A stretch of 64,000 nucleotides of DNA from Larix kaempferi (Eukaryota; Streptophyta; Pinopsida; Pinales; Pinaceae), in NCBI GenBank assembly GCA_027924585.1, contig BSBM01000125.1, forward strand, positions 4,159,001 to 4,223,000. Direction: 5' to 3'. Shown here piece after piece: positions 36,561 through 47,555 of the stretch. How positions within the stretch are numbered: the stretch's first letter is position 1; each line of letters opens with the position of its first letter. The position numbers were made by a program, and so were the translations under genes. The notes below the pieces were generated by a model. The model did not search any database, was not told where the DNA came from, and worked only from the letters and a program-made list of their open reading frames with translations.

Positions 36561-37186
36561 TGCAATCGCTCAAGTCACAATGAATAACGATGAAGGGAGG
36601 GGTTGTATTTTTAAGTTTACTCCTCGCATGTGATCCGTCTGTCATTCCCAATGAGATTTGAATGTACCCGATATTTCAATGATGATGGTGGAAGCGGTAT
36701 ATCTATTCACACACTTTAGTCTTTTAAACAATTAATACAAAAATCCCACTAGTACAGCCATTAAAACCGTCATAAAAGAAACAATAAATATGCAATAACT
36801 GCAACTTCGACTGATTGACTACTCTGAAGCTTCATTAGAGTAGACTGTGACAGACCACCAACTTCCTAAAGAAAACATAACTGCGACCTAAAAATAAGTT
36901 GGGTTTTCCGAGTGATGAAAAAAACACTTTGACAGATGGACTTCGACAGACCACCAAATTGAAGCAACGAGAAGTTGGGGTTTCCTAACGACAAAAAATA
37001 GAACTTCGACAAAATGAACCTGATAGAATAATTTCGACATACTAATAACTTTGGGTTTCCACTAAGATCCAACAGAACTGTACATTGACACAGACACTTC
37101 GACACAACTAACTACGACACAAAATAAACTTGGTGTTTCCAACTTTTTAGTTTTTTCACTATGTACAAGCATGTAATTAGACATCT
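36561..37186. repeat. Integrase-to-ORF spacer with degenerate ~70-bp repeats, unit 1
   Basis: On the minus strand a two-part motif, GGAAACCCCAACTT then GTCGAAGT, recurs four or five times with variation. Exact plus-strand ACTTCGAC occurs at 36804, 36940, 37003 and 37096. The same spacer is at 49181-49790 in unit 2. No open frame continues through it. Confidence 0.6.
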
Positions 37187-38066
37187 TCACTCTGACACAC
37201 CATGACTATCCCTGTAGGGTTTCATTCGGTTTCCATTTACCAACCCTTGGAAGAGTTGACCATATAATTTTTGTAACTGCATTGCGCCTCCTTCTGTTAT
37301 AAATTTAATAACATATGGCCCTAGCTAATGCATCCGTAACTTACTAGGATGTTTGAAAAATTTGTTGTCATAGAGAAGAACTAGATCTCCTCGTTGCAAG
37401 TGCTTCCTAGTAATATGGTGATCATGCCACGCTTTTTCTCGATCTTTTTGCACCCGCTAATGAAAAATTGTGACAAATATATCCTCTTCTAGATGGAGTA
37501 ACTACGCCAACCTTCCTTTAATAGCTCTAGTATCAGACATGCCTGTGAAAGAAACAATTCTTTAACTAGGTACAATATACTCCACGGGCATCACAACCTC
37601 TTGTCCATATACCAACTTGAAAGGTGTATGACCTATCAAACTTTTACATGTCATTCTATAGGCCCAAAAAATTGCAGGAATCCTCAGGTCCTAGTCGTTG
37701 TGGTTCACATTACATACATTTGTTAGTACATGTTCCAGGATCTTATTGAATGCTTTGACAGTTCCATTTTATTATGGATGGTATAGAGTACTCTTTCGAT
37801 GGTAAAAATGGAATTATTCAGTGAGATCTTCTATAGTCTTTTTAAAAAAAATTGCACCCTGATCACTCAATAAAACACGATGAAATCCAAACCTGGTGAT
37901 GGCATTTTCAAACAAAAATTGTGCAGTGGTCATAGCAGTGCAATCTCATGCTGGTGTAGCTTCATCCCATCATGTAAGATAACTTGTCACGGTAATAATG
38001 TACCTCGCACCAACCCTTTTCCTTGGTGGGTTAATAGGTCGCACAAAATAAATAACCACTGCACCT
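37187..38066 (-). pseudogene. Gypsy integrase, core end and C-terminal domain, unit 1
   Basis: Minus-strand frame with LLSD.GAIFF (second catalytic Asp region, near 37860), YHP..NGTVKAFNKILEHVL (catalytic Glu region, near 37740), [36 protein letters not shown] and LGPYVIKFITEGGAMQL (GPY/F domain). It ends VNGNRMKPYRDSHGVSE at a TGA at 37187. It would insert element DNA into the genome. The HHCC zinc finger and first catalytic Asp are missing, because the duplication breakpoint cuts the gene at about 38066. Stops are scattered. It is followed by a spacer and the extra ORF on the same strand. Confidence 0.85.
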
Positions 38067-38117
38067 GGTGGGTTAATAGGTACAAAATAATGTACCTCGC
38101 ACCAACCCTTTTCCTTG
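38067..38117. other. Junction filler between the two large duplicate units
   Basis: Between the collinear end of unit 1 (about 38066) and the start of unit 2, about 50 bases repeat parts of the adjacent integrase (GGTGGGTTAATAGGT, then ATGTACCTCGCACCAACCCT, both already present at 37998-38039). It ends in GGTGGATTAAT, which is also the left edge of unit 1 at 28370. Confidence 0.8.
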
Positions 38118-39620
38118 GTGGATTAATATTAAAAGATCAAATCTGGAATTGCCTAAGGATGATGTTAATCATTTTATAACCATTTCCATGGTTTTATCTA
38201 GGCACAACATAGTTCACAAATTATTCATTTCTTATTAATTATCTTTAAATGGCTACTCTAAATTTAAATATATCAATCTTGAATAGAGTGTGTTAATGTA
38301 AAAATGGGTTTGTTCTTTAGTTTATGAGAGTTATATTTTTTTTATTTTGTATTAAATTGACTTATATATATATATATATATATGACTTTTGAATTAAATG
38401 TTTGGATTTGGCTTCAATTTAAAAGAAAAGGAAATGTTATCATTTTTTCTTTTATTAATTCCCTACGAATCTCTCTCGCGCATCTGCTCCATAGGATCGG
38501 CTATTATTGTGGTTGTGGCATCATAATAATAATAATATTTGTTAAGTACTTTGACTTGTTTTATTTCGTCGCTATGTCGCCACATCGTAAGTCGTAATCA
38601 GTGAATTGGACTCGTTCAACAAATGCTGGCTCACTGTCTACGACTTGCTTCGGGACCAAACCTCCACCTTCGAGATATTATGTGGCGTTGCAAAGTGATT
38701 GAATAAACAACGTAATGTCACACAAGATAATCGATAATGCAACCACGTCCAAACCAGATAATCCATGCTGCAAATGTCAGTGGTATCTAATCCATGATGC
38801 AAATGTCACACAAGATAATCGATAATGCAACCATGTCCAAACAAGAAGGACGAAGTCCACATGGATGTTAACCATTTTATTAGATAAGCCAGTCCTCTCG
38901 TATGGTAGAGTTACATTTTTTATTTTTTATTTAGTATGATTTTTTTTCTAATTTTGTCTAAGAGTTAAATTTTTTATTTGCTATTTAATTTGACTTATTT
39001 ATTATAATAGAAAATTTTTTGGGGAGATGACTTTTTGATTAAATGTTTAGATTTATCTTCTATGTAAAACAAAAGGAACCATTATCATTTTTTCCTTTTC
39101 TAATTCAGTATGATTAAATTTGCTAATTACAATTTCACTTATTTAAGCAATAAAACCTGATAATAAATATTTTGTTTTAATTAAGTTTTTAAAAATTAAA
39201 AAGTGACAAGCTAGAGGAAGAGTACGAGGGCTTGGAGATTCCCCTCTTCTTCCCTTTCGATATTATTGTTTCTTCTCTCTCCTTGTTTATTCTATGTGAA
39301 ACTTTCAAACTCTGCTTCTCTTCAAACTTACTAACATAGTGATTCACTACATTAATGTATTTGTTTATATAAGTTTTAATTTTAAGTCTTTTACATGCTA
39401 ACATGTGAATATATATAATGAAAAATATATAACTTAAAATTTGGAAAATTAGGAATAAGAGTTGATTTGTTTTCCAATAAAATGTAGTGGTTATGAAAGA
39501 AATTGGAAGTAGCATTTTAGATATATTGGTGTAAGATTTTCCTATAACTTAGGAAATTTTACAATCCATTTAAATTTTACTTCACTATCCTATAAAACTA
39601 TATGTGTGGGTATGAGAGAC

Positions 39621-39690
39621 ACTCCACTTTACTCTATTATACAAAATTGCATATATATGCAATTTTGTATGATAGAGTAAAGTGGAATGT
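39621..39690. repeat. Hairpin inverted repeat, unit 2
   Basis: Arms starting ACTCCACTTTACTCTAT meet at TGCATATATATGCA with one mismatch in about 30 bp. The outer left arm seen in unit 1 is deleted. A (CA)n run follows at 39716-39732. Confidence 0.85.
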
Positions 39691-39888
39691 AGAATTGTCT
39701 TAGTTATGGGAAAATCACACACACACACACACAAATATATGTCATAGATTTGGTTTATCTGAGTTATCCTCTCCACTTTAAGGTTCTATTCCTATAAGTA
39801 ACACGTTGAGTTCATTATGAATATGTTGTTGCAATGGATTTGATCTTACTATAAAGAATATAGGGTAATCATTGCATGTATGTAAGTG

Positions 39889-40457
39889 ATTGAAAATTGT
39901 AGTTATCATTATTGTAGTTTTATTTTGTGCGAGATTTAATGCAAATAACACATATCCAAATAAAATAAACAATATCAGAGCATCAGACATAAACATCAAA
40001 TAAACAAAATATTACTTTGGAATAATAGCCAAATGTGAGTAACTATACAAAATACCACATCATCACTGATATGCATAATCAATGGATCATTAACCCTTGG
40101 AATTCCTTGTTGGGTGCATCCCCAAAGTTGATCTTCCTCCTCTTAGAGATAGAGGCAATTTTAGTCTTATTAATGCTTGGAAATTGTAGATATTCTTATT
40201 GTAGTTTTAATGTGTGAAAGAGTTCATGCAAATAACAATATCCAAATCAAATAAACAATATCATTACATCATACATAAACATCAAATAAACAAAACTTTG
40301 GAATAATAGCTAAAAAATTATATCTATACAAAATGGCTTGTCATCACTTATATGCATACTGGATGGGTCATTAAGCCTTTCCATTAGGAGGTGCATTACC
40401 AAATTTGATATTCCTCCCCTTGGAGATGGAGGGAACTTTAGTCTTAGGTGGTGCAAG
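39889..40457. repeat. Two-copy tandem repeat, 287-bp period (unit 2)
   Basis: Equivalent of 30180-30748. Confidence 0.85.
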
Positions 40458-41877
40458 CTAATGATGATCACTTTTGGTGCATTAGATGCATGTGTCTCGA
40501 ATCACCTTTATGAATATATAACTTTTATTTATTAAAAATAGTCACAATTAGCTCAATTACGATTTTTTCTAACATTGACATTTGATTTTCGTAGAAAATT
40601 ATAAGGCATATGCCCTTGTTAGTGCAACCTTTGAGTGCCTAAATGATGGAATCAATATACAAAAGCTTGTAAACATATAGATAAAACATAGTGTTGTAAT
40701 CTAAGGGATTACATATAGTTATCAGTAGAAAAACAATACATAAGAAGATGCAAGATCATACATACATACATAAAGGTACATGAAATAATACAAGTAGTGG
40801 GTATAGGAGCAGCAAGTTGTCTTATATTATGAGCCATCATGTACAAAAGGTGGTATTACATCTTCTTGCTTACCAAAAAGTTATGCAGTTCTAAATTCCT
40901 AACTGTCAAGTCGATCGGCCTAATATACTCGACTGACTGAGTTGACCAATCTTTTGTTGGCTAGGAGGACCTAGTTAGCTAGTCAACCAAGCTCCTCCAA
41001 CATCTCCCCCACCCCAAAACATTTATATGTCCCAAAGAGAATAGGGAGATGTGAATTTTTATATAATTTTGGAAAAAATACAAAAATTAAGAAAAGTATT
41101 CAAGGATCCTGAGAGTTGGAAGCTTTTCCTAGCAGATTGAAATTAACACATGCTTCCACTATGGATGGGGCAGAGAGAGTGAGGCATTCCTAAAATTCAT
41201 CCCATTCATATAGAACAGTCCTGATGTTGGTATATAGACTAATGAGTTCAAAAAGGTGTATCAATTTTACTTGCATAGGATGGTCGACTATGTTCTACAT
41301 GTTTCAGTCAAAATTCAACATCTGGATTTCTATCGATCTCATCAATTTATAGATGCAATGAGTTAGTCAACCAACTCATTTTTGTACTCGCTTTCCTTCA
41401 TGTAACCATTATTACTCTTTTATCCTTAACTGATCTTGTCATTGCTGCTCCATGTTCATCTGGTTGTACTAAATCTGCTCTATGACGAGGTCAACTGATT
41501 GTTTCTGTTTATAAATTTCAAAGAGAGTGCCTTGCACATTCTAAATTTCAACACAGAATTTTCCATAATATGAGTACCAGTTACTGAGAACAATTGTGGC
41601 CTTTATTGCTTGTATTTCATGTTATTTTAGTCTTTTGCAGGGTATTTTTTAAGGATTCTAATAGTATACTTATGTGTAGTATTCTAGGATATTATTTTGG
41701 ATTGAAAAAAACATATATATAGCTAGGTAGGCGAATATTAAATATGAAACATGCAATTTACTACTAAAACTAGTAAATTTTGGCAAATATTATGATTAAA
41801 AACATATTTTATGTAAATATGGGCGACATTAGATGCTAAAAGTCACCAAATAGCAAATTTATTTTAAAAAAAAAAGC
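40458..41877. other. Non-coding internal retroelement DNA, unit 2
   Basis: Counterpart of 30.75-32.1 kb, including the possible LTR start near 41.0 kb. No recognised coding region. Confidence 0.5.
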
Positions 41878-42388
41878 CTAAAAATATACCCAATTGGCGA
41901 AATTTCGCCCCTAAAAATTTCCCTAGTCTTTTGTCACATTCTTCAAATACTCTAAATTGGTTGACAAGGAGAATATTGGTTTCATCATCTTGTTTTTGTG
42001 TGAGCTGATTCTATACATTTCCATAGTTGTCGAGGACAAATTCGACTAGACTTTTTATCTTATCGATTGGCTTTTGTGTCTAAGGCTCTGACAATGGTTC
42101 ACTAATCTGTTCTACTTTAGAAAAACATATTGTCCATACATTTTCATGTTCCTCCTTCAATGTTTTAGGTCTTTAAGAGGCTTTTGAGCATATTTTTTTG
42201 TTCTCTTTGGTAGCCACTTTGATGAATCCATCTAGTTCTTGTTCTTATGCTTTGGAGGGAATAAAGATGGATTTGTCTGCTTTAGATCCTACTACTAGTT
42301 GTATTTTTAAGGTGAGCTAGGCATCACTTTTGGTCTTCTTATTTTTATTCTTCTTAGATGCCTTCTTTTTAATTTTGCTAGAAGTCAT
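41878..42388 (-). pseudogene. Short Lys-rich ORF after the LTR, unit 2
   Basis: Copy of 32119-32628, again starting 20 bases beyond the LTR with MTSSK. It carries a one-base length difference as well as stops, so it is not translatable. Conservation of the basic N-terminus and of its position relative to the LTR in both copies is expected from the duplication and is not independent evidence of selection. Confidence 0.5.
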
Positions 42389-42407
42389 GGTCGTTTGTGG
42401 CATGATC

Positions 42408-43344
42408 TGTTGGTGCACTATTACTTCGACTAATGTTCAAACATTGAACAAGATGCCAAAAAACACCACTACCAAAGATACTGGCCCTGAATGGAGTTTA
42501 ATCCTTTTTGGCAACACCTGCGGAGCAGATGAAGTCTCACCTGAAGTACCTATGGACACTGCAAGAACCATGTTTCCACAGCATAGAACGGGAATGGCCT
42601 AACACAAAATTCATTTATCATACAATCCAATAACATCGACCAATCTAGAACATCAACATAATCATATCTTTGATGCATTCATCACTTCGACAGAACCCAT
42701 GGCATTCATTTAAGCATTCAGACAGATGAAAGAAACACATAACACATATCACATATTACATCATAACACATAAAGACACCATGTTTAATGTGGAAACCCA
42801 TCTAGAAAAAAACATGGAAACGTTTGTCTTTTATTATGAGTCGAAGCCAGATAAGCACTTCAGTTAAGACTTATCGATTTCTTCATGACATATAAGGGAT
42901 CTGTGTGCACAAACTCAAGATCAACGACTCAACTTCTCTTAAATAAATATGACATATATGGCATAATGCTTCATTACAGATTCAGAATATGCTCTTACAG
43001 TATCGACTAACAGTAACAAAAACTAGTAACCCGCAATAACCAACCGGAACCAACCAAAAACACTTCCTTTATTACATATTTATAGGGCGCACTTCGCTTT
43101 CCCCGCTCCCACTAACCCACTAACTTACTAACCAACTCATTATTACAATATGGACCATTTCTAACTAACTGACTCATCTCCAACCATTTGACTTGTTCAA
43201 CATAACCATTTTTCCCGATTTCTTGGTTACTTCGTCGGAGTTGACCACTTCGCCGAACCACTTCCATATTTCCTTTGTCCACACCAAAACTGTTTACACC
43301 AAAAATGGTTCCTCCAAAACACTAGGCTCAATAGGCCCCCAACA
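42408..43344 (-). repeat. 937-bp LTR, unit 2
   Basis: Copy of 32648-33584, with identical length and termini. In element orientation it is both the 3' LTR of the gag-pol element to its right and the 5' LTR of the 32648-43344 interval. A TATA element is at 43077-43084. Confidence 0.75.
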
Positions 43345-43345
43345 C

Positions 43346-44633
43346 TCACATGTGGCTCATCCCGAGCAACTTCAATGTTGTGAGACAGGTTCCTGTAGTT
43401 TCAACTAAAGTTCCTGGAATACACTCTTGCTCACTTTGACCAATTGTTGAGGCTTCGTCTTTCTTCTGGGTGACAACTTTGACCAGCTCTGCAATAACAT
43501 GGGTTTTTCTTTCCTTGATAGCCTGTGTAAATACTGACTGGATGGAAGTATGCTTTCCCCTGATGACATGTGATACACACTTAGTTTTAGACTGGAGTGC
43601 CTTGACCCTTTTTATATGCTACCTATGCTGAATCCTCAGCTGATTGATTTCCTGTTGCAGCACTTTACTCTCTATCGCTTTCCCCATCCTCTGGACTAGT
43701 GGAAAATTCTTCAACTACTTGCACAATGTACTAATCTTTTTTTCAGCAACCCCAATCTTGGTAGTGACCTCTTGTAAATCCGCATCTTCAAATAAAACAT
43801 CCCATGACCGCGACAGCTCCTCGTACATCGTCATGCACTATGTTTCTGCTGCTTGAAGGCTCTGAACAACCTCTTGAACTTCCACTTGTCACTTCTTAGA
43901 CACTTTAGGTGGGGTACTCAACACAATCTTGGCCTCTAAATATTGTACTTTTTGTCGATATCCCAAGATAACAGCTTCCAAATGCTGTATCTTCTCTTTA
44001 GATCTCATCTCTTTGATAATTTCGGCCTCAAGCACTGGAGAGCATGTGACTCCAATATCCTTCTGAACTTTTTCCTTTTCCTTTTGCAACAGGTCCTTGT
44101 CCCGTTGAAGCTCAGTATTCAAGTCCCTCAACCCAGCCGCCTGATTTGTATATGCCTTCATTAGATCCAAGAGGGAACTCTCCCTCGACTTTACTTGTTT
44201 TGCAATACCTTCTTGTTAATGATGTAGTACATAAAGTGGCAATGCAGATAAATTTATGTCCACATACCCGATCTGTGGAATCTACACATTTGTGCTTGGT
44301 TCATCAAAACTTATCACTCTGGGAAATATTTTGGCCACCCCCTCCATCGAAGGGGTTACAAGTGTTTGGTCCTAGCCTTCTTATTCTTCCGCAACTTCAA
44401 CCCATGGCAATGTGACCTACAACAAAGGAGAAATGCACATCCTTTTAACTTCTTGTCACAATGTATCCAGAACATTTGTGATGCCACTGAATAACTAGAG
44501 CGTCTTCTCTTCTTCTTTCTTGCGATTTTCGTCCAGAATCTTTATCATCCTATCGAACATGATGTTGATATTGTCATCTGTAAATGCTTGCGCATTCTGA
44601 GACCTTTGCGCTTTCTTCGTTTTCGTTCCTCCC
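43346..44633 (-). pseudogene. Extra ORF, C-terminal coiled-coil part, unit 2
   Basis: Homologue of 33586-34873. The TGA at 43346-43348 is again one base from the LTR. The heptad-rich segment at 43889-44170 (LNTELQRDKDLLQKEKEKV) is open for 93 codons. It is separated from its N-terminal part (47556-49180) by the Copia-type insertion. Confidence 0.7.
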
Positions 44634-45363
44634 CTTTAGGATATTCCTATACTCCATCCTAGTCCCACCAGTATTTTGATCATTTACATTTTCAGTCATG
44701 CATGCACCTTTAGGGTTTGCATGCATTCTAGGGTTTGCATGCATACCAGTCATCAGTCCAGCACCTAGCCCTCAGTTAGCCAGCCCCCAAAAGCTTCTCA
44801 TTATTCAGTTTTAGCCCTCTAGTTGCTTAATGCGCCCTTCTTCCTTGATTTTAGGGAGCAACTCGCCCTTCTTCACCTACAAGTCCAGTTGTCACTTAGT
44901 TACACTCAGTTACAATCAGTTACACTCAGTTACACTTAGTTACAGTCAGTTACACTGAGTTACACCTACCAGAGTTAGTTTGACTGATGGTTGACAGTTA
45001 CTTGAGCATTGATGACTCCACTGATGATGATGAAGACTTCTAGTTGTGCTCCGATGATCATGAGGACACCTAGTTGTGCTCCGATGACACTCTATTGATA
45101 TTATGATCACTCTGAGAGGCTAATTCGAATTTCCACCTTGGGCATTCGAATCCTCTCTACCATTGTACTATTTATTTGTCCATATTTTTATTAATTGACT
45201 AGTGTGTGTGAAGTATTATTGCTTCTATCCGAGTTCTACCATACCATATTATTCTATTGCTAATTATACTGTATTGTTCACTCTTCTTCTATTTTCCTGC
45301 TTAATCATAATTACTCTTGTGAGGTATACATCATCTCTTAGATCTGTTGTGAGGATTTTCACA
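44634..45363 (+). repeat. 5' LTR of the Copia-type element (730 bp)
   Basis: The first two bases have changed from TG to CT. It contains eight copies of a 10-bp motif (T-CAGTTACAC and variants, 44891-44966), against about five in the 3' LTR. Confidence 0.9.
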
Positions 45364-45375
45364 TGGTATCAGAGC
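45364..45375 (+). other. Primer binding site, methionine-initiator-tRNA type
   Basis: TGGTATCAGAGC immediately follows the LTR and matches the common plant Copia site exactly. Confidence 0.9.
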
Positions 45376-45527
45376 ATGTTGAGAGTATTGTTTATCTCCA
45401 TTCTTGAGAGTTTTTTGTAGGTTATTACCAAGATTTCGAGTGCAACAGTTGTAGCAGTTTCTGCATTTTTGCAGCAGTAGCAGTTGCAGTTATTCTATAT
45501 TGTTTTTGCAGGTCCTCTATAGCTTCA

Positions 45528-46727
45528 ATGTATTCATCAGGAATTACTCCTCTTGATCCACTCAACTATGATGAATGGAAACCAAGAATGATAGCAGACT
45601 TGAAGATCCATGATCTTTTTGATTGTTATTTTGAAAGAGAGTTCAAATCCCCTAAAGAGAAGATTGACTGGTTAAATAAAAGTGACATGCACTTTGCAGC
45701 AATAATGTTTTCTTTGTTTGCACGCCAGAGATTCCAATTCAAATACCGTAATGGTGTTGAAACTCCAAAGGAGTTATGGACTCCAAAAGAGTTATGGGCT
45801 CACCTGGATGAAAAATTTGGCAGAAAGAATGAAGGGATTGGTCCAAATCCATTCGAAAGGAAGCAAAGTGTTCCATTCGCTCCCCTTGATGGTCTCTCAG
45901 ATCTTGAACTAGTATCATCTCATCTTGAAGTTGTTGACAAAGAACTTGCAGATTGTCCACTCATGCTCAAACTTTCTTCTCTTTCTGTGCCAGCTCACAC
46001 TCTAGATATTACAGAAGGTCCTAAATCCTCTCTTGCACCAGAGTCTGTTGGTTTGCATCATGATCACATGATTATTTCAGAGGTCAAAACAGCTACTGAA
46101 GGTAATGTATTCGCTCCTCTCTAGCTATATCCTCTTTTATACTACTATATGATCATAAAATCATGCTTTCAAAAGGTTATCGAATATTATGGCCATTGCC
46201 ATTCACTTGAGATAAATTCTCATGCATTTATTGGTTTTGATATCACCTCTCATGGTTCAAAGGAGATCTCAAGAAACCATGATTCAAGTCTTGGATCTAA
46301 TTTGGATTCTAAGCAATTACTGCTTGGGATAATTTCTCATGCATATGATAGTTTTGATCTCACCCCTACTGGTTCAAAGGAGATTTCAAGAAACTATTTT
46401 TTAAGTCTTAAATCTGATTTTGATTTCAAGCAAACACGTAATTGTTATTTTTGGCATAATCTCACCCATGGTGGTTCGAAGGAGAAGACAAAATACTATA
46501 TGCACTTTCACAGATTTGATCCTACCTCAGCTGATTCGAATCACAGGTTCAAGGATCATTCTCATACTGTTGGATTTGTTCTCATCACATTCGATCTGAA
46601 GAGAAAGTATGATCACATGCTTTTGAGCATGATCCACTTCTTCCCAAGAAGAAGATACCTCCAGACATATGACCAAGCATCACACATGCTTGAGTTTGGA
46701 GCATTTATTTTTATGTGTGCCTTATAG
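45528..46727 (+). pseudogene. Copia gag-like frame
   Basis: A 400-codon plus-strand frame with ATG at 45528, 153 bases after the primer site, and an in-frame TAG at 46122. The first part (198 codons) has PLNYDEWKPRMIADLKIHD and KELWAHLDEKFGR, patterns of the gag domain of plant Copia elements (UBN2/DUF4219-like). The W and helix-rich layout fits a capsid. An 18-bp duplication repeats TPKELW. The second part (46149-46727) holds two to three loose repeats of SHA....FD.T..GSKEISRN that I do not recognise. There is no zinc knuckle and no pol. It could package its RNA with another element's enzymes. Confidence 0.75.
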
Positions 46728-46858
46728 TCTATTTTTTGAGGAGGGGGTATGTTTCCCATGAAATTTTCCCACTTCCTTCGTTTATTGATTGTTATTATTC
46801 ATTGTATTGGGTGACCTTTGGTCTTAGTTACCAGGGCCCAGGATGGATTAAGGGGGGG

Positions 46859-47550
46859 TGTTAGGATATTCCTATAATCCATCCTAGTCCCACCAGTATT
46901 TTGATCATTTACATTTTCAGTCATGCATGCATTCTAGGGTTTGCATGCATTTTGCATGCATCCCAGTCATCAGTTAAGCACCTAGCCCTCAGTTAGCCAG
47001 CCCCCAGGAGCTTCTCACTATTCAGTTTTATCCCTCCAGTTGCTTAATGTGCCCTTCTTCCTTGATTTTAGGGAGCAACTCGCCCTTCTTCACCTACCAG
47101 TCCAGTTGTCACTCAGTTACAGTCAGTTACACTCAGTTATACTCAGTTACACCTATCAGTGTTAGTTTGACTGATGGTTTACAGTTACTTGAGCATTGAT
47201 GACTCCACTGATGATGATGAAGACTTCTAGTTGTGCTCCAATGATCATGAGGACACCTAGTTGTGCTCCGATGACACTCTATTGATCTTATGATCACTCT
47301 GAGAGGCTAATTCGAATTGCCACCTTGGGCATTCGAATCCTCTCTACCATTGTATTATTTATTTGTCCATATTGTGATTAATTAACTAGTGTGTGTGAAG
47401 TATTATTGCTTCCATCCGAGTTCTACTATACCATATTATTATGTTGCTCATTATATTGTATTGTTCACTCTTCTTCTATTTTCCTGCTTAATCATAATTA
47501 CTCTTGTGAGGTATACATCATCTCTTAGATCTGCTGTGAGGATTTTCACA
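46859..47550 (+). repeat. 3' LTR of the Copia-type element (692 bp)
   Basis: Begins TGTTAGGATATTCC and ends GATTTTCACA. It differs from the 5' LTR mainly by fewer 10-bp repeats and a shorter GCATGCAT block. Confidence 0.9.
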
Positions 47551-47555
47551 CTCCC

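Larger units (their letters stand above)
28371..38117. repeat. Large tandem duplication, unit 1 (~9.75 kb)
   Basis: Unit 1 aligns with unit 2 (38118-about 50640) from GGTGGATTAATATT through non-coding DNA, short ORF, 937-bp LTR, long ORF, spacer and integrase. Its LTR lies 5.21 kb from the unit start, against 5.23 kb in unit 2. It lacks the Copia-type insertion of unit 2. Unit 1 alone has a 63-bp tandem duplication (36009-36134), a roughly 50-bp deletion at a TCGA microhomology near 31572, and about 50 bp of extra integrase-derived sequence at its right end. Confidence 0.9.
44629..47555 (+). mobile_element. Non-autonomous Copia-type element with CTCCC target duplication
   Basis: Element 44634-47550, with LTRs 44634-45363 and 46859-47550, flanked by CTCCC at 44629-44633 and 47551-47555. 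The empty site is at 34869-34873 in unit 1. A primer site TGGTATCAGAGC (45364-45375) follows the first LTR and a polypurine tract AGGGGGGG (46851-46858) precedes the second, so it is plus-oriented. The 1.5-kb interior has only a gag-like frame and no protease, integrase or RT. Confidence 0.95.

Noticed and set aside
44891-44966. CRISPR-like repeat array
   Set aside because: 10-bp direct repeats without spacers, inside a plant LTR.
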